Origin: CAZPLZ01 sp964587525
GTDB taxonomy: Bacteria; Oederibacteriota; CAKKQC01
Direction of reading: 5' to 3'
NCBI GenBank assembly: GCA_964587525.1
Contig: CAZPLZ010000146.1
Coordinates: forward strand, 1-8,367
Length of the DNA stretch: 8,367 bases
The translations under genes were made by a program, and so were the position numbers. The first letter of the stretch is position 1, and the number at the start of each line of letters is the position of its first letter. Below, in pieces: positions 1 through 6,930 of this stretch. The notes beneath the pieces were generated by a model. The model had not been told where the DNA came from. It did not search any database and saw only the letters and a program-made list of their open reading frames with translations.

Positions 1-57
1 TCCGGACGCGACGGGATGCTGAACGTGCCAGCGACGGAGCAGCGCGCAGCGCAGGGC

Positions 58-77
58 GGCCCCGCGACCGCGAGGCC
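58..77. repeat. GC hairpin downstream of the operon
   Basis: GGCCCCGCG (58-66) pairs with CGCGAGGCC (69-77) with a two-base loop. The only imperfect position would be a G.U wobble in RNA made from the minus strand. It lies about 45-65 bp after the stop of the TamB-like gene, but no T-run follows, so it is at best a weak or Rho-assisted terminator. It may instead be part of an extragenic repeat. The remainder of 1-121 contains no gene start that I can support. Confidence 0.35.
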
Positions 78-121
78 CCTCCGATCCGTCCTGCCTTTGA
101 GATGGTTTTTTCTGTATCCTG

Positions 122-3100
122 CTATTTCTTTGGTGGCTTCTTCCAGAGGTCCTTTCCAAAAAATGTGAGCGGGCCTGAAGCCGCGTACACTTCGCCGTAC
201 ACCTGGAAGTCTTCACCCCGGCCCCTGATCTGAATCGTGGACTTTGGGGAGATCAGGGCCACGTTGAGGGCGGCCACACCGCCCGGAGTCACCGCGTAGT
301 TCACGCCGTTTCCGAACCTGATGGTAAGATCCCAGTCCAGGCGTTCCGTGAACGCGTCAGGGTCAAGTTTCTTGCGGCGGGGCGGGGTTTGAAGGCGGCC
401 CTCCTCAAGAGTGATCTCGCCGTGCAGCGCCGGTCTGGCGGGTGAACCGTCGAGCCGGATTTTGCCCCTGGCGAGTCCCTTGAAGAGGCGGGGCAGCCCG
501 TCGACCTGAATCGCCGCGGGGGCGGTCATGGTCACAGCGTACGACTGTGGGACGAGACCCCGGTGGGTCGCCTCGCCGGCGATAAGCACAGCGGTGCCGG
601 CCTTATCGTTCAGGGTGGCAGCGAACACGGCCTTTTTTCCCTTGAAGTCAATCCGCCCCTCCGTCATGGTAAGCTTTGAAAATCCTGTGGGCGGAGTGTA
701 GGAGCCGGGCGTTAAGATCAACGAGCCGTCAAGGGAAGGGTTGTCGGGGTCGCCTGAGATGGTGATCTGTCCTTGTCCGACAACGTCTGACTCCTCGACA
801 AACCCGAACGGCTTGAGATACCCGAGGAGCAGCCGCTTCACGGAGAGGTTCAGGTGAAGCCTCTTCTGGGGGAGGAACGTCAGCGACCCTAAGCCTTGCG
901 CCTGAAGCTTTCCTGCCCGCCTAACCCTGCACTGGCTGAACTGAAACGACTGGCCTGGCGTCCCCTTTAAGCGGACCTCAAGCACGTCGAAGGGGAACTC
1001 TCCCCACTGTCCGTCAGTCACGGAGATGAAGCCAGACAGCGGTGGATCTTGCGCTTGCCGCCAGGTCAGCTCCGTCTCAGCCAGCCCCTTCAGGGGCGGC
1101 ACGCCCAGGACCATCAAGATGGGGGCGGCGGGCAGCCGGTGGCCCTCGAGGAGGAAGCGCTTGGGGACGTTGGGCGCCGGCCACACGCCGCTGAGTTTCA
1201 TGACGGCTTCTTCCGGCCCCTTCAGGATGACCCACGTGCCCCCGGCGCGGTCGTCGTGTTCGACGGTGATTTCTGTGCCGGCCACAGACACCGTTCCCAG
1301 CACCTGCCAACTGGACTCCTGTGGCGAGTTGAGGATCCAGCGGTCCCTCCGCTTGGTGAGGTGCAACGTGATGTCGTTGGGGGTGCGGTCATTGAGCTTA
1401 ATCCCGGTCAGCTTGAATGTGGCGGTCCCCTGATCACCCGTGATGCGGGACGTAAAGTTTCCGCGGGATAACGTGCACGCGGCCTTTCCGACCGGCACGT
1501 TGTCCCAGGCGAAGGCGCCGTCCAGTACATGCGCTTCCCCCTCGGTCCTGTAGCGCGTCGGGTAGAGTGTGTACTGGCCGCCGTCGCCCTCGATGGATCC
1601 TTCCAGCTCGGCCTGGCCTTCGGCCACGGTCACCCGGAGGCTCCCGGAGCCCAGCCGCTGGTCGCGGACGGCGAAATCCTTGAGCTGGATCCAGCCGTTG
1701 GCTTGAACCGAGTTCCCCTGGCGCTGAAGCGCAAACCCTTGTGTTTTCAAACTCCCGTCCATGTCGGGCAGCGTCTTGAACCTTTTGAAGGTACGCAGCA
1801 GCGGGATCCATGGGGACAACTTGGCCTCCGCCGCGGTGAAGGTGAGCGCGTAGGTGTGAAGGTGGTCCGCGTCAATCCAGCCTTTCGCGCTGAGATCGCC
1901 GCGCGACCAGCGCAGGGTTGCAGCCAGCGACGCGTGGTTCATAGGGCCCTTGAGGGTCACAGAGCCGGAGACCTTCTCCGCTGGCGCGGGCATGGCAAAC
2001 ATGTGCGTGATCGGTGAAAGGGGCAGCTCGCTGAACGCTGCGGTCAGTGACACGGCTTGCGATCCGTTTTTTTCGACTCGCAACACGGCGGACAGGATAT
2101 CCTCCCACGAGGCTTTAGCACTGAAACGGCCTCCACTCCCCCAGGACATCGACCCCGTGAACTCAGGATACGCGACGTCGTTCAGACGCACGGCGGTAAG
2201 TTTCAGGTTGAGCGTGGAAGCTTCTCCGTGTCCGCTCGCCGACAGCTCAGTGCGCGTGGTGAGGTTGGTGCTTCCAACTTTGAGAGACGCGATTTCGAAT
2301 GTGCCTGAGCCGTCCCACCCGGAGTCGGTGAGCGCGAACACCCCGTTGCCTTCTGCGGAACAGCGGGGCCCGAGCAACTGAGCGTGGGTGAATGTTGTTG
2401 TCCGGCCCTGGCTCTGAAGGGCGCAGGTGAGTGTGCCGCACTTGAGGTCGCGCCAAGTCAGCGCACTCAACGTCAGGTCCGCAGTGAGTGCGGGATCTTT
2501 CAGGGTGCCGGAAATGTTGCCTGAGGCCGTGATGACCGCCGCTGAGCGCTTGAGGAGACCGTGGCGCTGATCCAGGTAGAGCGTTGGCAAGGAGGCACCG
2601 GTCAGCGTGACCGCAGCCTGAACCTGGTGCGGGGGGTCGCTCCTCACCGTGCCACTGAGGCTGGCTTTGGCGTGGCCAGCCCCGTGACCGCTGAGCGCCA
2701 CCCGCCATCCGCTGGCTCTTCGTACCCCACGTCCGGTCAGTGACCATACCCGGTCGTTGGTCTTCGCGGCAACGCGAAGCGTGTTCTTAGACCAGGAGAG
2801 TGATCCGGAAACGTCGGGTAGGTGCTGGGCGCGTGGGGAAAATTTCCATGTCAGCTCGGTACGAGGCAGGGTGGGTTTCACGAAGCCCTGGACTGTCAGG
2901 TCGCCGGCAGGCGTCTTCACTGATACACGATCCAGGTTGACGTGCGTGCCGCGGTCCAGGACGGCAAGCGTTCCTTCGATGACCCATCCCGCCCCTGCCG
3001 GCTGCAGGACAACGTGGAGTTGGTTACCCTGGCAGCGTCCCTTCCCGGTGATGCCCTTGAGGGGAAGCGGCAGCCCTGGCACCGTGGCGGTAACATCTGC

Positions 3101-3832
3101 CACCTTAAAGGTTCCATCTGCGCCGGCGAAATTCCACCGGGTGCCGGTCCCCGTACGGGTCAGATTCACCGTGAGGGAGGCGGAGGCCGTGCCCTGCTGA
3201 GGTCGTGCAGTCCAGCCAAGCAACCCAAGGCAGGGGCGCAGCGGCGTAAGGTTCAGCCGGTTCAAGTTCAGAGCGAGCGTCCAGGCGTTTGCTGAATAGC
3301 TTCCACGGACCTGAACACCTCGCCGCGGGGATTGAGGAGCGGTCAGCTTGAGCGAGTAGCCCAGCCTTCCGGAGCTGCCGGGAACGAGTTTCGTGTCAAT
3401 GTCCGAGATGGTGATCACCTTGCGCTGCGGGCTAGGTGTCCGCAACAGCAGGCGGCCGCCCGTGGTTTCAAGCGTCGCGCGGGGAGGTGGGCTGAACCAC
3501 GGGGACTCCGCCGGCAAACCATGGTTCTTGAGTGGCAAGGTCACCGTGAATTGCGGTTTGACCAGTTTCACGTGACGCAGACCGGAGGCCACGTCAAAAT
3601 TACCCCGCACCAGCGCCATGAGGTCAAAGGTGAGCCGGAGCTCTTGGATGAGCGCAGAGTGCGGATCGTCCAGCGTGCCGATGGCCACATTTCGTAACAC
3701 GAGGGTGGACAGGCCGGACAGATCGAGGGTCTGGAAGGTCGCGTGAGGCTTGACGGTGGTGAGGGCGCGTGTGATTCCGAACCGCATGGAGGCCAGCATC
3801 AGCGGCCGCCACCACCACAGATACGCTGACAT
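122..3832 (-). CDS. TamB/AsmA-like inter-membrane envelope protein
   Basis: A very large (1236 aa) envelope protein, mostly short alternating beta-strands punctuated by Gly and Pro, as in the AsmA/TamB/YhdP group whose members form long hydrophobic beta-grooves across the periplasm. The N-terminus ends a membrane anchor (AMSAYLWWWRPLM), then a TamB/AsmA-type opening at residues about 35-100. The C-terminal third carries two copies of a TamB-style repeat: residues 1021-1048 (GQITISGDPDNPSLDG...) and 1123-1151 (GKIRLDGSPARPALHG...), each followed by an acidic or Gly turn and a TPP motif. A third partial unit at about 1208-1229 (YGEVYAASGPLTFFGKDL) is cut short by a Lys/Pro tail, so the usual end of the DUF490 domain is absent. 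The start is uncertain: the ATG at 3832 lies inside the hydrophobic anchor, has no visible ribosome site, and the frame stays open upstream past macB's stop. Role in lipid transport or outer-membrane assembly is inferred from family. It is the last gene of the operon. Confidence 0.85.
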   Translation of the reverse strand: MSAYLWWWRPLMLASMRFGITRALTTVKPHATFQTLDLSGLSTLVLRNVAIGTLDDPHSALIQELRLTFDLMALVRGNFDVASGLRHVKLVKPQFTVTLPLKNHGLPAESPWFSPPPRATLETTGGRLLLRTPSPQRKVITISDIDTKLVPGSSGRLGYSLKLTAPQSPRRGVQVRGSYSANAWTLALNLNRLNLTPLRPCLGLLGWTARPQQGTASASLTVNLTRTGTGTRWNFAGADGTFKVADVTATVPGLPLPLKGITGKGRCQGNQLHVVLQPAGAGWVIEGTLAVLDRGTHVNLDRVSVKTPAGDLTVQGFVKPTLPRTELTWKFSPRAQHLPDVSGSLSWSKNTLRVAAKTNDRVWSLTGRGVRRASGWRVALSGHGAGHAKASLSGTVRSDPPHQVQAAVTLTGASLPTLYLDQRHGLLKRSAAVITASGNISGTLKDPALTADLTLSALTWRDLKCGTLTCALQSQGRTTTFTHAQLLGPRCSAEGNGVFALTDSGWDGSGTFEIASLKVGSTNLTTRTELSASGHGEASTLNLKLTAVRLNDVAYPEFTGSMSWGSGGRFSAKASWEDILSAVLRVEKNGSQAVSLTAAFSELPLSPITHMFAMPAPAEKVSGSVTLKGPMNHASLAATLRWSRGDLSAKGWIDADHLHTYALTFTAAEAKLSPWIPLLRTFKRFKTLPDMDGSLKTQGFALQRQGNSVQANGWIQLKDFAVRDQRLGSGSLRVTVAEGQAELEGSIEGDGGQYTLYPTRYRTEGEAHVLDGAFAWDNVPVGKAACTLSRGNFTSRITGDQGTATFKLTGIKLNDRTPNDITLHLTKRRDRWILNSPQESSWQVLGTVSVAGTEITVEHDDRAGGTWVILKGPEEAVMKLSGVWPAPNVPKRFLLEGHRLPAAPILMVLGVPPLKGLAETELTWRQAQDPPLSGFISVTDGQWGEFPFDVLEVRLKGTPGQSFQFSQCRVRRAGKLQAQGLGSLTFLPQKRLHLNLSVKRLLLGYLKPFGFVEESDVVGQGQITISGDPDNPSLDGSLILTPGSYTPPTGFSKLTMTEGRIDFKGKKAVFAATLNDKAGTAVLIAGEATHRGLVPQSYAVTMTAPAAIQVDGLPRLFKGLARGKIRLDGSPARPALHGEITLEEGRLQTPPRRKKLDPDAFTERLDWDLTIRFGNGVNYAVTPGGVAALNVALISPKSTIQIRGRGEDFQVYGEVYAASGPLTFFGKDLWKKPPKK

Positions 3833-3895
3833 CGCCAGTGCACCCAGCGCCGCCAGGATGAACAGCCACCGCCGCCCGCGAGGCTTTATCGAAAT
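3833..3895 (-). other. Probable N-terminal extension of the TamB-like gene (non-ATG start)
   Basis: The reading frame of the TamB-like gene continues upstream of its first ATG for 21 sense codons to an ATT at 3895-3893, encoding basic residues then a hydrophobic run (KPRGRRWLFILAALGALA) that joins directly to AMSAYLWWWRP. Together these make a textbook signal anchor: positive N-region, then about 20 hydrophobic residues. No ATG, GTG or TTG is present in this frame between the end of macB and 3832. ATT is a rare but real initiator (infC and pcnB in E. coli). Starting here would place the gene 9 nt after the macB stop, which suits reinitiation. An assembly error that removed a normal start is the alternative. 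Confidence 0.5.
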
Positions 3896-3904
3896 TGTGA
3901 GAGA

Positions 3905-5878
3905 TTACTCGTAGCGGAGGGCTTCGGACGGGTGCAGGGCGGCGGCGCGGCGGGCGGGCCAGAACCCGAACCCGATGCCGACCGCGGCGGAGAAGCCGAC
4001 AGCGAGCACGACGGACGACAACGTTACGCTGACCGGCCACTCCATGGCCAGGGCCAATCCGAGCGCCACGCTGACCCCGAGCAGAATGCCGATAACGCCG
4101 CCGGCCATGCTCACGGAGGTGGCCTCCACCAAGAATTGAAACAGAATGTCTTTCCGGCGGGCGCCCACCGCTTTGCGCAGCCCGATTTCACGGGTGCGCT
4201 CGGTAACGGACACCAGCATGATGTTCATGATCCCGATGCCGCCCACCAGCAGGCTGATCCCGGCAATCATGGCCAGAAGCCAGGTCAGGGAATTGGTCAT
4301 ATCGGCATAGGTCTCCCGCATGGCGACCCAGTTGCGGACCGTGAACGCGTCGGATTTTCCACCTTGTAGGCGATATCGGCGGGACAGAAAACTTTTGATC
4401 GCGGTGATCACTTCCTCCATGTTGGCGCTCCGGTCCACCTCGATATCGATGACGCTGATGTAACGCGTGCCCGCGAAGCGATACATACCTGTTGACAACG
4501 GCATGAGAATGAGATCGTCCGGATCGAAACTGCCCATGGCGCCTTTTTCCGGCAAAATACCGATCACGGTATAGGGCACCCGGTTGAGCCGCACGGTCTG
4601 TCCGATCGGGTTGTCGCCTGCATCGAACAATTCTCTGATGACGGTATGGCCGATCAAGCAAACTCTTGCGCGTGAGGCGAGTTCGCGCTCCGTGAAAAAC
4701 CTACCGGCCGATGGCCGGTAATGTTGCAGGTCCGCATACACCAGGGTGCAGCCGGCTACCCGGGTTCGATAATCGCGGCCATTCGCGGTCACTACTGTAT
4801 TTGTTCTCCAGACGGTTGGGGCGGTCCGTTGAATGGCATGGTGCGCCTTGCGAATGACCTCCGCATCCTCCACGGTGAGTCGGGTCACAGAAGCGGCACG
4901 GCCGCGCCCGTCCGACCGGCGATAATTGGGGTGAACCGAGATGACGTTGGTCGCAAATTTGGAGAAACTTTCCTCCATTTTTCTTTTGACACCGTTGCCC
5001 AGGGACATCACGGCGATGACCGCAGCGACGCCGATCGTGATGCCCAGCGTGGAGAGGAAGGCGCGAACTTTGTTGGCCGCGAGCGCCCGGATGGCTCCCT
5101 GCGTATGGGCGCGGATGCTGGCAAGCACCGGCAGGACACCAGAGCGGCGCGGGGCGGCTTGATTGGAGGTCGCGGCGCGGCGCGCGCCCGCATGCGTTGT
5201 TGGTTCCCGCTGACGCCGATCTGATATGATCCGCCCATCCCGCATCCAGATCTTGCGGCGGGCGTACCTGGCGATGTCCAGTTCGTGCGTGACCAGGATG
5301 ATCGTCAGGCCGGCCCGGTTCAGTTTCGCCAGCAGTCCCATGATCTCGCGCTGTGTATGCGAATCCAGGTTGCCGGTGGGTTCGTCCGCCAGGATGAGCT
5401 TGGGCTGATTCACCAAAGCCCTGGCGATGGCGACCCGCTGCTGCTGGCCTCCGGAGAGCTCGCTGGGGCGATGGTGGAGCCGGCTGGTGAGCGTGAGGGT
5501 CTTGGTCAGGCGGGCAAGACCGGCGTGCTGGCGGCTGTCCTGGTAGAGGAGCGGGAGTTCGATGTTCTCGCTCGCTGACAGCCGGGGCAGAAGGTTGAAC
5601 TGCTGGAAGACGAACCCGATGGCGCGCGCGCGCAGGAGCGCCCGCTCGTCGTCGGTGAGACCCGAGGTGTCCACGCCGGCCAGCTGGTAGGAGCCGCTGT
5701 CGTACCCGTCCAGCAGGCCCAGGACATTCAGCAGGGTGGATTTGCCGGATCCCGAGGGTCCCATCACGGCCACAAATTCTCCCTGTTTGATGTCCAGCGA
5801 GACCCCGCGTAATGCGTGCACGGGTGTGTTGCCCATCCAGTAGGTTTTGTCGATCTGACGCAGGGAAATGAGGTTCAT
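3905..5878 (-). CDS. macB: MacB-type ABC transporter, fused ATPase and permease
   Basis: Inner-membrane ATPase-permease of a MacAB-TolC-type tripartite pump; 657 aa against 648 for E. coli MacB, so full length. The N-terminal ATPase has Walker A GPSGSGKST (40-48), Q-loop FQQFNLLP (Q92), signature LSGGQQQR (141-148), Walker B ILADEP (E166 catalytic), D-loop NLDS and H-loop H198, all intact. A basic, Pro/Thr-rich linker (about 218-255) leads to the permease. TM1 is at about 271-292 (RAFLSTLGITIGVAAVIAVM), followed by a periplasmic domain of about 240 residues (MacB_PCD type). Then come TM2 (about 531-553), the cytoplasmic coupling segment TEREIGLRKAVGARR-like (559-574, seen as TERTREIGLRKAVGARRKD), TM3 (about 578-610) and TM4 (about 618-640), ending PARRAAALHPSEALRYE, the usual FtsX-family ending. 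The start ATG overlaps the macA stop as ATGA. MacB proteins couple ATP binding to periplasmic motion instead of moving substrate through the membrane. The substrate (macrolide, peptide, toxin, siderophore or lipid) cannot be read from sequence. Confidence 0.95.
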   Translation of the reverse strand: MNLISLRQIDKTYWMGNTPVHALRGVSLDIKQGEFVAVMGPSGSGKSTLLNVLGLLDGYDSGSYQLAGVDTSGLTDDERALLRARAIGFVFQQFNLLPRLSASENIELPLLYQDSRQHAGLARLTKTLTLTSRLHHRPSELSGGQQQRVAIARALVNQPKLILADEPTGNLDSHTQREIMGLLAKLNRAGLTIILVTHELDIARYARRKIWMRDGRIISDRRQREPTTHAGARRAATSNQAAPRRSGVLPVLASIRAHTQGAIRALAANKVRAFLSTLGITIGVAAVIAVMSLGNGVKRKMEESFSKFATNVISVHPNYRRSDGRGRAASVTRLTVEDAEVIRKAHHAIQRTAPTVWRTNTVVTANGRDYRTRVAGCTLVYADLQHYRPSAGRFFTERELASRARVCLIGHTVIRELFDAGDNPIGQTVRLNRVPYTVIGILPEKGAMGSFDPDDLILMPLSTGMYRFAGTRYISVIDIEVDRSANMEEVITAIKSFLSRRYRLQGGKSDAFTVRNWVAMRETYADMTNSLTWLLAMIAGISLLVGGIGIMNIMLVSVTERTREIGLRKAVGARRKDILFQFLVEATSVSMAGGVIGILLGVSVALGLALAMEWPVSVTLSSVVLAVGFSAAVGIGFGFWPARRAAALHPSEALRYE

Positions 5879-6930
5879 CGTTTCTGTCTCTTGCTCTTGC
5901 TCATCGTGCGGGGGACTTTGCGCTTCAACCGTCCGCCCCCGGGGAGAAACGGGCTTGAAGTGTTCGCCAGGGTGCTCGGCGGAATGGCCTGATCTGAAAT
6001 GAGCAGCACGTCCCCCTCCGCGAGGCCTGCGGTGACCTCGACGAGCGCCCCATCGGAGATCCCGATGGTCACGGGCTTGAACTCCGGCTCAGTTCCGGCC
6101 TTGGACTGCTTGAGGAGGACGCGCAGTTCTCCATCGACATCCGAAAACGCTTCCGCGGGGACGATCAGGATGTCCCGCTTTTTTGCCACGGTGACGGCCA
6201 CGGTGGCGGTCATCCCCGACCGCAGCACGTCCGAAGTTTTAAGGAGCGCGATTTCCAGATCGTAGACCGTAACATTGTTGGAGACGCGCGCCTCGAAGGC
6301 CAGGTGATCGACGCGACCGGGGAGCCGGATTTCCGGATAGGCATCCAAGCTGATCGCGGTTTTCTGTCCGAGTTTGATCTTTCCCATGTCGGTTTCATCA
6401 ATTTGAGCGCGGACGATCAAGCGGTCGGCCATAACGAGCACGCTGGTGCCGGTACCGATGGTCTGTCCCGGTTCGGTGCGACGGGCGATGATGAATCCAT
6501 CCAGCGGTGCGACCAGCGGGATGGGTTTGTACACCTCCTCCCACTTGGCCGTTTCTTCCGGACCCTTGGCCCGCGCGGCATCGAGAAGGGAAGCCCGGTC
6601 CATCGAAGAGATCCAGGCCAGGATCTGTCCCTGCTTGATGGTATCGCCTTCGTCCACCAGGATATCGTCAATGCGCCCGGCTCGGGTGGGCCGTAACTCG
6701 ATGCGATTTTGCGGGCTGACGTCTCCCGCGGCGGTGATCACGATCTTGAGGTCTCCCTTGGTCACGATATGCTCCTCATACGTGACCGCTTCCTGGTTTT
6801 GCCGGGTCATCCACCAGATGGACAGGCCGGCCGCGACCAGCACGATCGCCCCGCCCAACACCCATTTCCAGCGCCGGGAAGTACGGGGTACGTGTCCCAC
6901 ACGAAAAGTGTGTTGGAGTTGATGTTTCAT
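5875..6930 (-). CDS. macA: MacA-type periplasmic adaptor (membrane fusion protein)
   Basis: Periplasmic adaptor linking MacB to the TolC-family channel; 351 aa. A basic N-terminus (RRWKW) precedes one membrane anchor at about 22-41 (VLGGAIVLVAAGLSIWW). The first lipoyl half is about 80-107 (RAGRIDDILVDEGDTIKQGQ) and the second about 137-168 (PLVAPLDGFIIARRTEPGQTI, within it). The beta-barrel domain spans about 170-250, with the typical IDETDMGKIKLGQ and RSGMTATVAV motifs, and a membrane-proximal domain lies at about 252-318 (ILIVPAEAF...GLAEGDVLL). Between the lipoyl halves there are only about 27 residues (110-136), far shorter than the alpha-hairpin of E. coli MacA. The protein ends in a Lys/Arg-rich tail (about 333-351) of unknown purpose, which partly coincides with the region just before macB. 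The start ATG at 6930 overlaps the upstream stop as ATGA, and a purine-rich GGGGAGGGG lies about 14 nt upstream inside the preceding gene. The MacA name is by context with MacB; HlyD/RND-type adaptor is the broader family. Confidence 0.92.
   Translation of the reverse strand: MKHQLQHTFRVGHVPRTSRRWKWVLGGAIVLVAAGLSIWWMTRQNQEAVTYEEHIVTKGDLKIVITAAGDVSPQNRIELRPTRAGRIDDILVDEGDTIKQGQILAWISSMDRASLLDAARAKGPEETAKWEEVYKPIPLVAPLDGFIIARRTEPGQTIGTGTSVLVMADRLIVRAQIDETDMGKIKLGQKTAISLDAYPEIRLPGRVDHLAFEARVSNNVTVYDLEIALLKTSDVLRSGMTATVAVTVAKKRDILIVPAEAFSDVDGELRVLLKQSKAGTEPEFKPVTIGISDGALVEVTAGLAEGDVLLISDQAIPPSTLANTSSPFLPGGGRLKRKVPRTMSKSKRQKR

Noticed and set aside
1..124. Readthrough or frameshift restoring a longer TamB-like C-terminus
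   Set aside because: All three continuations after the stop give Arg/Ala/Pro-rich peptides without the beta-strand pattern of the family.
1529..2017. Plus-strand open frame of 162 codons inside the TamB-like gene
   Set aside because: Antisense shadow of a GC-rich gene; no domain, no ribosome site, low-complexity composition.
4721..5224. Plus-strand open frame of 167 codons opposite macB
   Set aside because: Antisense to the conserved MacB permease region; no independent coding signal.
5617..5640. Alternating GC run in macB as a Z-DNA or repeat element
   Set aside because: Short, and fully explained by Arg/Ala codons in the conserved LLRARAIGF segment of the ATPase.
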